This document shows, in pieces, positions 55,245 to 62,613 of a stretch of 64,000 nucleotides of DNA. Position 1 is the first letter of the stretch, and every line of letters starts with the position of its first letter. The stretch covers positions 62,001 to 126,000 of the forward strand of contig NZ_CABFMQ020000001.1 of the NCBI RefSeq assembly GCF_901905185.1, written 5' to 3'. Made by a program: the position numbers and the translations under genes. This DNA comes from Methylocella tundrae (GTDB lineage Bacteria > Pseudomonadota > Alphaproteobacteria > Rhizobiales > Beijerinckiaceae). A model generated the notes under the pieces. That model searched no databases and had not been told where the DNA came from. It saw nothing but the letters and a program-made list of their open reading frames with translations.

Positions 55245-56843
55245 CTAATCCGCGAGAGCGCGAAAGCGGCGCGGTTCGTAGCCGCGTTCGAGAAGCGCCG
55301 CCAGCGGATAGACGTTGCGGCAGACACGGCCGTTGCACGCGCCGGGCGAGGCTTCGAGAACCTCGGCCTTGCGGTCCGGCGTAAAGCCCATGAACAGCAT
55401 GACATGTGATCCCGGCTTGTTCAGCGCATCGCCCGGTTTAAGGTCCCACGGATTTTGAACCAGCGACGCGATCGAAGGGATGGCGGCCGTGGTGAAATGC
55501 GTCGAGAGCCCCCAGGCCGCGCTGACGAAGGAAGAGCAATCGACCCCGATGACGTCATAGCGGGGCGTATTGCGCGTGCAGACATTGCCGGCGAGTGCGC
55601 CGCGCGAAACCTTGCCGGCGAACTGATACAATGAACCCTGGCAACCCCAGCAATAAGGCACGCCGCGCACATTCTGCCCCGCGTGCCCGATGAGATAGCC
55701 AGGGCGCCGGATGCGGTTGAAGCCGTTGCATTGATTATCGGGATCGGCGCCATAGGAGCTTGGCGTCAGGCGCCATGTAAAGCTCTCGAAAGCGCGGCCC
55801 GTCTGCACGATGCTTTCGCGCGTCAGCGGCCGCACTGCGGCGATCGCGCCCTTGCCGCCTTTGGCGAGAGCGGCATAGTCCGGCTGGGGTCCGCGAACAT
55901 CGATCACCTGCCCGTTCTTCATCGGCCGGAAACCGACGCCGATGACGTCGACGACGCCTTTGCGCGTGCGCAGGAAATATACGTCGCCATCCGCCGACAC
56001 GGTGACGAAGCGCCGCGACAGGGCGACATTCGGCGTCAGCGGCAACTCGTAGACGCCCTCGAATGCGCCGCCCGGACCAAAGCGCGCGATGAAAGTGGAA
56101 GCGCCGCCTGCGACATAAGCGGGGATGTTTTCAGCCAGAACGTACATGCGGCCGGAATGATCGATTTCGAGAAATTCGATCGAGCCGAGCTTGTCGCGCA
56201 CTTTCAGCTGCAACTTTGCAAACGCCGTCGAAGCGCCCTGCTGGCTGACGTCGATCCGAGCCGAAGTTCCGCCTTTATCAGGCGTTACCTCGACCGCGAC
56301 GGGCCCTTTTCCGCGAGAGGCGACAAGCTGGCGCGTGCGCCCTGTCGAAGGAGAAACGGAGCGCGTTCCGGCGCCGCCTTCCGGCGTCTCCTCCGATCCC
56401 ATCTGCGCGAACATGGATTGTGTTGTCTCATCGATCGCGGCCCCGTCCGGCGCGAGGCTCCGCGTCAGTCCGCCCTCGCGCGATTCGAGCGCGATCGGCT
56501 TGCCGTCCCAAACATAGATGTTGCCTTTGGCGACGATGAGGTCCGTCGGATCGACGCCCTCCGGCAGCGCCAGCGAGCGCGTGCGCTCGGCCGGCTCCCT
56601 GGCGTCGAAGCCGATGACGCGGCTGTTGACCTGATCGAGCAGGAAGATCTCGCCATTGTCGCCCGCATAGATGGCCTGCGGGCCAGCGATCTCCGTGTCC
56701 TCGCTCGCGTCAACGACGCCGACCGAATTTGGCCCGAAGCCCGCGCTGAATTCTTTCACGACGCCGTCCTGCGCAAGCAGCGGGGATGGCGCGGCGAACG
56801 CCAATCCGATCATGATGCGAAAGATGACGCTCCTGAATTTCAT
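55245..56843 (-). CDS. Secreted protein: beta-propeller-like region plus NlpC/P60-type peptidase
   Basis: About 532 residues from the ATG at about 56843 (MKFRSVIFRIMIGLAFA, signal peptide); a TTG 60 bp upstream gives an unsupported extension. Residues 30-370 show repeated beta-blade-like units (IYAGDNGEIFLLDQVNSRV, MYVLAENIPAYVAGG, VSADGDVYFLRTRKGV). The carboxy 170 residues resemble an NlpC/P60 cysteine peptidase: the Cys in DVIGVDCSSFVSAAWGL and the His in PGSHVMLFMGF. It has several extra cysteines (CWGCQG). It could cut peptidoglycan peptides in the periplasm. It is the last gene of the leftward PAAR-DUF4424 group and ends 4 bp from the convergent TraB gene. Confidence 0.75.
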   Translation of the reverse strand: MKFRSVIFRIMIGLAFAAPSPLLAQDGVVKEFSAGFGPNSVGVVDASEDTEIAGPQAIYAGDNGEIFLLDQVNSRVIGFDAREPAERTRSLALPEGVDPTDLIVAKGNIYVWDGKPIALESREGGLTRSLAPDGAAIDETTQSMFAQMGSEETPEGGAGTRSVSPSTGRTRQLVASRGKGPVAVEVTPDKGGTSARIDVSQQGASTAFAKLQLKVRDKLGSIEFLEIDHSGRMYVLAENIPAYVAGGASTFIARFGPGGAFEGVYELPLTPNVALSRRFVTVSADGDVYFLRTRKGVVDVIGVGFRPMKNGQVIDVRGPQPDYAALAKGGKGAIAAVRPLTRESIVQTGRAFESFTWRLTPSSYGADPDNQCNGFNRIRRPGYLIGHAGQNVRGVPYCWGCQGSLYQFAGKVSRGALAGNVCTRNTPRYDVIGVDCSSFVSAAWGLSTHFTTAAIPSIASLVQNPWDLKPGDALNKPGSHVMLFMGFTPDRKAEVLEASPGACNGRVCRNVYPLAALLERGYEPRRFRALAD

Positions 56844-56916
56844 TGCGGCCACACACGAGATTTCAAACGGACTTACGGCCCTCGCCGACATTTCAATCGC
56901 CAAGCAGGTTGACGCC

Positions 56917-57459
56917 TTACAAGACCGCGCCGTCTATCTTGACCTTCGCATCTTTTCCCTGCGGGCCCAGCGGGAACTTCTTTTCTTCGAACGACGCCTT
57001 CTCCAGAAAGAACACCCGTCCGTCTATTTCGGTGTCGGTCGGGGAAGGCTTCCAATCCTGCTGCATGCCGAAGGGAAAAGTGACAGTCTCTCCGGCCTTG
57101 GTCTTCAGCCTGGCGATGCGGCAGCCCATCAGACGCGATGTTTTGGTCGCCTCTATGCTGAGGGTGGCGAAGGTTCCCTTGGGGCTGGCCAATTCGTCGA
57201 TTGCGATTTTTTTCTTGAAGGTATGCGGAATGAGCCGCCCAATGTCGTCGCGGTGAGCAAATTGGTCGGTGATGAGAACGTCCGTCGTCTCACATTCCTT
57301 CTGCCCTTTCGCGTCGGCCTTCGACGCGAAGAGATACCATCCGATCGACGTCTTATCCTCGTCGATCATTGCGAACACGACTCGAAGCTTCTTGTGAGCG
57401 CCACAATCCATTTCGTAGCCGGCCTGGCCGGTAAACCAATATTTCACTTCGCCGCTCAT
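56917..57459 (-). CDS. Hypothetical protein between NlpC/P60 and DUF4424 genes
   Basis: 180 residues from ATG 57459 (MSGEVKYWFTGQAGYEMDC), not recognised. A longer frame to 57501 exists, but its added residues look unconserved. No signal peptide or membrane segment is evident. It contains several cysteines (DCGAHKK, KECETTD, GCRIARL) and many charged residues with alternating strand-like stretches. Co-directional with the DUF4424 gene upstream and the propeller-peptidase gene downstream, it may be part of the same unit with PAAR. An effector, immunity or adaptor role is only a guess. Confidence 0.6.
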   Translation of the reverse strand: MSGEVKYWFTGQAGYEMDCGAHKKLRVVFAMIDEDKTSIGWYLFASKADAKGQKECETTDVLITDQFAHRDDIGRLIPHTFKKKIAIDELASPKGTFATLSIEATKTSRLMGCRIARLKTKAGETVTFPFGMQQDWKPSPTDTEIDGRVFFLEKASFEEKKFPLGPQGKDAKVKIDGAVL

Positions 57460-57577
57460 GACGCGTCTCCTTTCTGGCGACGAGCAGACCCCGGGCTTCA
57501 ACAGCGCGGAGTCTTCGGCCGCATAGAGCCTCAGTCTGAACCAGGCGGCCGCGCGGGGCGGTGCGCGCCGGCACGCG

Positions 57578-58621
57578 TCAATATTTTCCGATCAGCAATA
57601 TCTTCAGATCTTGCGTCGGCGTGAAATTCTCGAGCCTCGCCTCGAATGCGGTTGGCGAAATCTTTTTCACATTATCGAAACAAAAGCTGACAAGCCGATC
57701 GGGCTTGCCCTTATCGACGACGAGACGAAAATTCTTGATGGGACCGGCCCAGTTTGCGCCGGTCTTCAACACATAGGAGATGCGGCGCTCTTGCACCTTG
57801 GCCGTATTGGCTGGATCGGAGCCAGCCAGTTTGTCGAGGCCCTTGAAGAAATCATCAGGCAGGCAGTAATCCTTGCGATAGCGCTCCACTGTCGCGCCCA
57901 TGCCGTCGCTGTTGCGCAACCCTTTGCGAAGCACTGTGTCGAGGCTGGCGCCAAGACTCGTCTTGTAGCGATGCTCGACGCTGACGGCTTGTCCTGGCGG
58001 AAACACCTGTTTGCGCGTGAAGGTCGTCGTCACACGCCACGCTGGCCCGTAAAGCTGATCGCCTTTTTCGTCTGAACCGACCGGAATGAGGAGGCCGCCC
58101 TCGATCAGGCTCGCGCGGGCCTCCGGCGTCAAGGCGGTGATATGCTGCTGTGTGTCGGCGCCGATCAGAGCAATCGGAAGCCCGGCGGCGCGAATGGCGG
58201 CGGTGACGTCCTTGCCGCCGAGCCGGGCGCGCTGAACGACGTCGAATTTGATGGGCTTGGCATCTATCTTCGTTTTGAAATCAACGAAATTGACGGGATC
58301 GCTGCCGGGAATGGCGTAGAGCACATCCTGATCGGCGAGGTCGATGTCGGGCAGCGGAAAGCCGACGGTCAAGGTCACCGGAAGCGTTGCCTGGTTGAGG
58401 AAACGGTAAAGGACGGTCACCGTATCGGGCGTGATCGTGAGGACTTCCTCCTCCATGGAGACGTCCGGCGATTGCGTGAAGGTGACGCCTCCGACGGCCA
58501 TTTCGACGGAGCTGTCATTCGCCGACGCGGGAACGGCGCACGCCAGCGCGAGGCTGGCGGCGGCGAGGAAAATGCCCGTCGTGCGAATTCTTGTTTCGCC
58601 TGTGTCGCCTGTGCCGGTCAT
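57578..58621 (-). CDS. DUF4424 domain protein, secreted
   Basis: 347 residues from ATG 58621. A signal peptide (TTGIFLAAASLALACAVPASA) is followed directly by the DUF4424 start NDSSVEMAVGGVTFTQSPD. The conserved VLYRFLNQATLPVTLTVGFPLPDIDL follows. The remainder is a predicted beta-rich domain with VSVEHRYKTSLG and a carboxy Lys-rich tail. The function of the family is unknown; it is exported. Encoded 64 bp after the PAAR gene on the same strand. Confidence 0.85.
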   Translation of the reverse strand: MTGTGDTGETRIRTTGIFLAAASLALACAVPASANDSSVEMAVGGVTFTQSPDVSMEEEVLTITPDTVTVLYRFLNQATLPVTLTVGFPLPDIDLADQDVLYAIPGSDPVNFVDFKTKIDAKPIKFDVVQRARLGGKDVTAAIRAAGLPIALIGADTQQHITALTPEARASLIEGGLLIPVGSDEKGDQLYGPAWRVTTTFTRKQVFPPGQAVSVEHRYKTSLGASLDTVLRKGLRNSDGMGATVERYRKDYCLPDDFFKGLDKLAGSDPANTAKVQERRISYVLKTGANWAGPIKNFRLVVDKGKPDRLVSFCFDNVKKISPTAFEARLENFTPTQDLKILLIGKY

Positions 58622-58685
58622 TTTCAATCCTTCGGCCCTTCGACGCCCCTGCCATTTAATCCTTGCCGCGCGCGCCACGGCGCCG

Positions 58686-58976
58686 TCAGCCGCCGATGAT
58701 CACGGTTGGCAACCCGGTCACGATGACGCCGCCATGGGCTGTCAGGTCGCCGATGCGCGCCGCCATCAGGCCGCCGATGAACACTGATGTCGAGCCCATC
58801 ACGATCATATCGGGGGGGCCGGCGCAGGTCGCGATATCGGTGACGCGCGCGGCCGGCAGGCCACCGATCAGAACCAGCGGACAGCCCGGCGAAACAATCG
58901 GGCCGCCGACGTGAGGCACGACTCCGGTCACTGCCGGACACGTATGCATATCTGTCAGGCGGGCGGCTGGCGGCAT
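58686..58976 (-). CDS. PAAR-domain protein (spike-tip type)
   Basis: 96 residues, a single PAAR domain. Family features: MPPAARLTDMHTCPA at the start, PHVGGPIVSPGCPLVLIGGLPAARVTD, and a repeated IGGLMAARIGDLTAHGG towards the end. The His and Cys residues of these blocks normally bind zinc at the tip. PAAR proteins cap the VgrG spike of type VI secretion systems or related injection devices. No VgrG, Hcp or sheath genes are in the window, so this is an orphan tip. It heads the leftward operon and is divergent from the OmpA/caspase operon. Confidence 0.93.
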   Translation of the reverse strand: MPPAARLTDMHTCPAVTGVVPHVGGPIVSPGCPLVLIGGLPAARVTDIATCAGPPDMIVMGSTSVFIGGLMAARIGDLTAHGGVIVTGLPTVIIGG

Positions 58977-59191
58977 GCGGCTTCATCTCCGGTCGCGGCG
59001 TGAAATCCTGTGGCAATTCGCTTCGCTTCGCAAGCGTCTGCTCAACGCCTGCGATCTATCGCCGGTTCGCGCTGGCGCCGCTGTGTGGGCGCGCACGGCG
59101 CTGGCGGCGAAATTGGCGTTGGGTTAAGATAGTAAGGCCCGTTCAATGCGTCGCGGTCTTATTACAGACCGGATTTTACGGATTGATCGTC
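58977..59191. promoter_or_regulatory. Divergent promoter region between the PAAR and OmpA-caspase units
   Basis: 215 bp separating two divergent operons. Both promoters must lie here. No palindromic operator could be assigned by eye, and no gene is seen. Confidence 0.4.
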
Positions 59192-60175
59192 ATGACCAAG
59201 CTTTGGATGCATCGTGGTCGGCGGATATGCGCGAAAGTGCTGTGGCGAGGCGCCGCCGCTTGCGCCGTTTTTATTGCAGTGATCCCGTCAGCAACCGTGC
59301 CCTCCTTCGCCGACGCCTGTTCGTCGCGCATAGACGCCTTCAATCGCGCCGTCGACACCGCGCCGGATCAGGCGGCGCAAGCGCAGGTCGAGGCCATCGT
59401 CAGCGATCCGAATTGCAGCGGTTATGTCATTCCGGCGCAGCGCCGGCTGGCCGCCTCCCGCCTTGCCGCGGCGCAAAAACTGATGGCGCAGAACGCGCCC
59501 CTCGACGATTATCTGACGCTGATCATAGAAGCTGATCGCCCGGCTGTTCTCTGGCAGGCGGCGGCGACGCTGGCGGAAATCCGCTTCGGTCAGCGCCAAT
59601 TCGTCGAGGCGGCGCATGGATTCGACCGCGCCATAGACGTGGTGGACAATGATACATTGACGCCGCATGATCCCGGGCGCGCCGCCATCGAAGGCTTGCT
59701 GCAGCGCGCCGCCGCGGCTCGGCTGCTCGCCGCCAACGCCGGGACAGGCAAGGAAGGCTTTGTGGTGACCGCGACCCGTGGCGGCCGGCTTGGCGGCATA
59801 TTCGCGCCGCGCGTGCGAGGGGTCGTTCCGCGCGCCGTGCCAGTGCCGATCACCTTCGAATATCGCTCCGCGGCCTTGACTGAACAGGGGCGCCAGGCCG
59901 CGATGGAGCTGGCCCGCGCCATAAAGGAGCAGCAGCCTGGGAACGTTCGCCTCGTCGGCCACACCGATGTGCGTGGCGGTCCCCAATACAACAAAAAATT
60001 ATCCGTCGCGCGCGCCGAGGCGGTAGCCGCATTCCTGAAGGACAACGAAGTCGAGGTTCCGGTTGAGCCGGAGGGCGTCGGCGCTGATGAGCCGCTGCAA
60101 TTGGCCGACACGCACGCGCTCACCCAGGAAGACATTTACGCCCTCAACCGACGCGTCGAATGGCGGCGCGAATAG
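59192..60175 (+). CDS. OmpA-family protein with TPR-like region
   Basis: 327 residues from ATG 59192, with a signal peptide (GAAACAVFIAVIPSATVPSFADA). A helical TPR-like middle (PAVLWQAAATLAEIRFGQRQFVEAAHGF) follows. The carboxy end is an OmpA peptidoglycan-binding domain: ITFEYRSAALTEQGRQAA, VRLVGHTDVRGG, YNKKLSVARAEAVAAFL, and the terminal ALNRRVEWRR. The domain anchors to diaminopimelate in the periplasm. Together with the caspase-like gene 24 bp downstream it forms an envelope-facing operon. Confidence 0.88.
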   Translation: MTKLWMHRGRRICAKVLWRGAAACAVFIAVIPSATVPSFADACSSRIDAFNRAVDTAPDQAAQAQVEAIVSDPNCSGYVIPAQRRLAASRLAAAQKLMAQNAPLDDYLTLIIEADRPAVLWQAAATLAEIRFGQRQFVEAAHGFDRAIDVVDNDTLTPHDPGRAAIEGLLQRAAAARLLAANAGTGKEGFVVTATRGGRLGGIFAPRVRGVVPRAVPVPITFEYRSAALTEQGRQAAMELARAIKEQQPGNVRLVGHTDVRGGPQYNKKLSVARAEAVAAFLKDNEVEVPVEPEGVGADEPLQLADTHALTQEDIYALNRRVEWRRE

Positions 60176-60199
60176 GCGCATTCAAACTCAAGGGCAAAC

Positions 60200-61894
60200 A
60201 TGTCGCTCCTTTCACGCTTTTCCATGCTGTTGCGGCATTGCCTCGTTGCAAGCCTCATCGGCGTCCCCGCGGCCTTCGCAGCGTCGCCTGCCGTCGTGGT
60301 CGAGAACCCCAAAGAGGTCCATGCGATCGTCGTTGGCGTCGATCAGTATCAGCATCTCGCGCGCCTTAAAGGGGCCGCAGCCGATGCTCGCGACATTGAA
60401 ACTTCGCTGCGCGCCATGGGCGTGCAGGATGTCACCGCGCTCTATGACGACAAGGCGGACCGCGACTCAATTCTGAAAAACGTCGATGATCTCAGCGCCC
60501 GCATTCGTCCGGGCGATCTCGTGATCCTGTCGATCGCGGGGCATGGCGCACAGGAGCCGGAGCGAGTCAAAGGATCGGAAGCCGATGGTAAGGATGCAGT
60601 GTTTCTGCTCGCGGGTTTCGACACGGCGGGCGCCGGCACGCGCCAGCGCATCCTCGACAAGGAATTCAACCACCTCATCAAAGCGTTTGAATCGCGCGGC
60701 GCGCGTGTGCTGTTCGTCGCCGACACCTGCTCCGGCGGCGGCCTCGCGCGCGAGGTCGATCCGCGCGGATCTGAAATGATCTATCGCTCCGTGCCCACCT
60801 ATGCGATTTCGGACGATGAATTGAAGCCTGTTTCGACGCCGTCGGACGCTTTCGCCACTGAGCTTGATTTCACCCGGACCATCTTTCTCGCGGCTGTCGA
60901 CAAGAACAGCAAGGCCCCGGAAATCAAGGTTCCCGGCGTCGACGGCTATCGCGGCGCCCTCAGCTATGCTCTTGCGCGCGCCCTTGAGGGCGCGGCGGAC
61001 GCCAACGGCGATGGCAAAATCACGATCGAGGAACTTTTCGCCTATGTGCGCCAGGTGACTTATCAGCTCTCCGATCAGCGCCAGACGATCGTGTCTGCGA
61101 GCGCGCCTAGGCTCGACGTCAATACTGAACCGGTCGTCGAATTATCCCGCTCCGTCACTTTCGTCACGCCGCCGGGCTCAGCGCCGTCAGCCGTCGCAGC
61201 CAATATCGCTCTCGGCGGCGCTGCGCGCGCTACGCCGGCAGGCAGCCTGCCGCCATTTCCTCCGCAACGTCCCCTGCGCGTCGCCGTTCTCGATGGCTCC
61301 AGCGCGCAACTTGCTGACGTGACCCCGCTCGAATCGAGGTTCGAGGCCGTTGCGCCAAACCAGAACCCTGAACTGATCTGGGACCCGAAATCCGGCGACG
61401 TGATTTCGGGCGGCGATGTGATCGCGCGGGAAGTCGGCAAGGATGAGCTGCCGGGCGTCATAGATCGAGCCGCCGCCGTGCGCGCCCTGAAGCAGATGGC
61501 GGCGCGATCCGTCCAGCCGATTCTGCTGCTGCCGGACAATAAGGTGCATCATCTTGGCAGCCAGGTCGAGGTCGCGATCGACCAATTGAGCAATCGCTCG
61601 CTGCTCCTCTTCAATCTCGCCGGCGACGGCACGGTTCAACTGCTTTATCCGCAAAATGAGTCGGAAGCTGAGCTGATGAACAAGCCGGAATACAGGCTGC
61701 CGATCAAGGTTCGCGGACCGTTCGGCGCTGATCAGATCGTCGCCATAACTGCGCCCGAGCGCATGCCCCAACTCGAACAGGCTTTGGGCAAGTTGAACGC
61801 GCGCCGCACCGCGGGCCAGCTCGTCAGGATCTTGTCGCAATACGCCGACGCCGGAATGAGGCTCGGATCGGTTGGCGTCTTCACGGCGCCGTAA
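60200..61894 (+). CDS. Secreted caspase-like (peptidase C14) protein with EF-hand-like loop and DUF4384-type tail
   Basis: 564 residues. A signal peptide (LRHCLVASLIGVPAAFAA) is followed by a C14 domain with the dyad His in VILSIAGHGAQEPE and Cys in FVADTCSGGGLARE. After the catalytic part comes DANGDGKITIEE, which fits an EF-hand loop with Asp, Asn, Asp, Lys, Thr and Glu at the coordinating positions 1, 3, 5, 7, 9 and 12. The carboxy 150 residues (LLLFNLAGDGTVQLLYPQN) resemble the DUF4384 protein encoded next. It may be a Ca2+-responsive envelope protease; its substrates are unknown. Second gene of the OmpA operon. Confidence 0.88.
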   Translation: MSLLSRFSMLLRHCLVASLIGVPAAFAASPAVVVENPKEVHAIVVGVDQYQHLARLKGAAADARDIETSLRAMGVQDVTALYDDKADRDSILKNVDDLSARIRPGDLVILSIAGHGAQEPERVKGSEADGKDAVFLLAGFDTAGAGTRQRILDKEFNHLIKAFESRGARVLFVADTCSGGGLAREVDPRGSEMIYRSVPTYAISDDELKPVSTPSDAFATELDFTRTIFLAAVDKNSKAPEIKVPGVDGYRGALSYALARALEGAADANGDGKITIEELFAYVRQVTYQLSDQRQTIVSASAPRLDVNTEPVVELSRSVTFVTPPGSAPSAVAANIALGGAARATPAGSLPPFPPQRPLRVAVLDGSSAQLADVTPLESRFEAVAPNQNPELIWDPKSGDVISGGDVIAREVGKDELPGVIDRAAAVRALKQMAARSVQPILLLPDNKVHHLGSQVEVAIDQLSNRSLLLFNLAGDGTVQLLYPQNESEAELMNKPEYRLPIKVRGPFGADQIVAITAPERMPQLEQALGKLNARRTAGQLVRILSQYADAGMRLGSVGVFTAP

Positions 61895-61942
61895 AAGGCG
61901 ATTCATGGCCAGCAGTCCTTCTAACAGAGACAGGAACGGGCA

Positions 61943-62572
61943 ATGGGTTCGGGATCAATGAAGAAGGCAGTGGCGTTCGCAGCCGTTCTGGGCCTTTGCA
62001 GCGCGGGGGCGTTCGCTCAGGGCGTGACGCGCAACGTCACGGTGGTCAATCCGTCGAGCCTCAGTGAAGTCAACGCCGACAATGCCGCCGGCGTTGCGAT
62101 CGACATTTTGCCCTCCGATCAATTCGCCATCGGCGCCAAGGTGGTGTTTCGCGTGACGACGAAAAAGCCCGGCTATCTGATCCTCGTCGACGTCGACGCA
62201 TCCGGCAAAGTCACACAGCGCTACCCCAACCTCTACTCTATGGCGCTGCCGGCGGGCGCGAGCGAGAACGCCAATCTCGTTCAACCGGGAAAGCCCGTCG
62301 CCATTCCCGATCTTTCAAATCCCTTCGCGCATTTCGAATACATCGCCGAGGCGCCGGCGGGGCAAGGGTTGATCCTCGCGCTGCTCAGCCCGAAGCCGGT
62401 GCATGTGGTCGATCTCCCCGATGTGCCGCAGGAGATGATCGGCACAAACGCGGCGGCGAATTTTCTCTATGACGCCGCGCGGCGTCTGCGCATAGCGGGC
62501 CGGGACGCCGGCGCGCCGCTGGCCGATCCGCAATGGTCCTTCGCCGTCAAATCATATTCGATCACCCCTTAG
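61943..62572 (+). CDS. DUF4384-type secreted protein
   Basis: 209 residues. The ATG at 61943 gives a five-residue lead, while ATG 61958 starts directly at MKKAVAFAAVLGLCSAGAF, a typical signal peptide. The mature part matches the DUF4384 type: FAIGAKVVFRVTTKKPGYLI, LVDVDASGKVTQRYPN, and VAIPDLSNPFAHFEY. Domains of this type commonly accompany caspase-like genes, and the upstream caspase carries a similar carboxy tail, suggesting they assemble or compete for the same partner. Lies 48 bp after the caspase gene. Confidence 0.78.
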   Translation: MGSGSMKKAVAFAAVLGLCSAGAFAQGVTRNVTVVNPSSLSEVNADNAAGVAIDILPSDQFAIGAKVVFRVTTKKPGYLILVDVDASGKVTQRYPNLYSMALPAGASENANLVQPGKPVAIPDLSNPFAHFEYIAEAPAGQGLILALLSPKPVHVVDLPDVPQEMIGTNAAANFLYDAARRLRIAGRDAGAPLADPQWSFAVKSYSITP

Positions 62573-62613
62573 GTTAGCGGGCGCGGACCGAAGCCTGCGG
62601 AGGCGCGCGAGTG

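Noticed and set aside
58686..58976. A complete type VI secretion locus
   Set aside because: Only the PAAR tip is present; no VgrG, Hcp, sheath, baseplate or ClpV genes are in the window.
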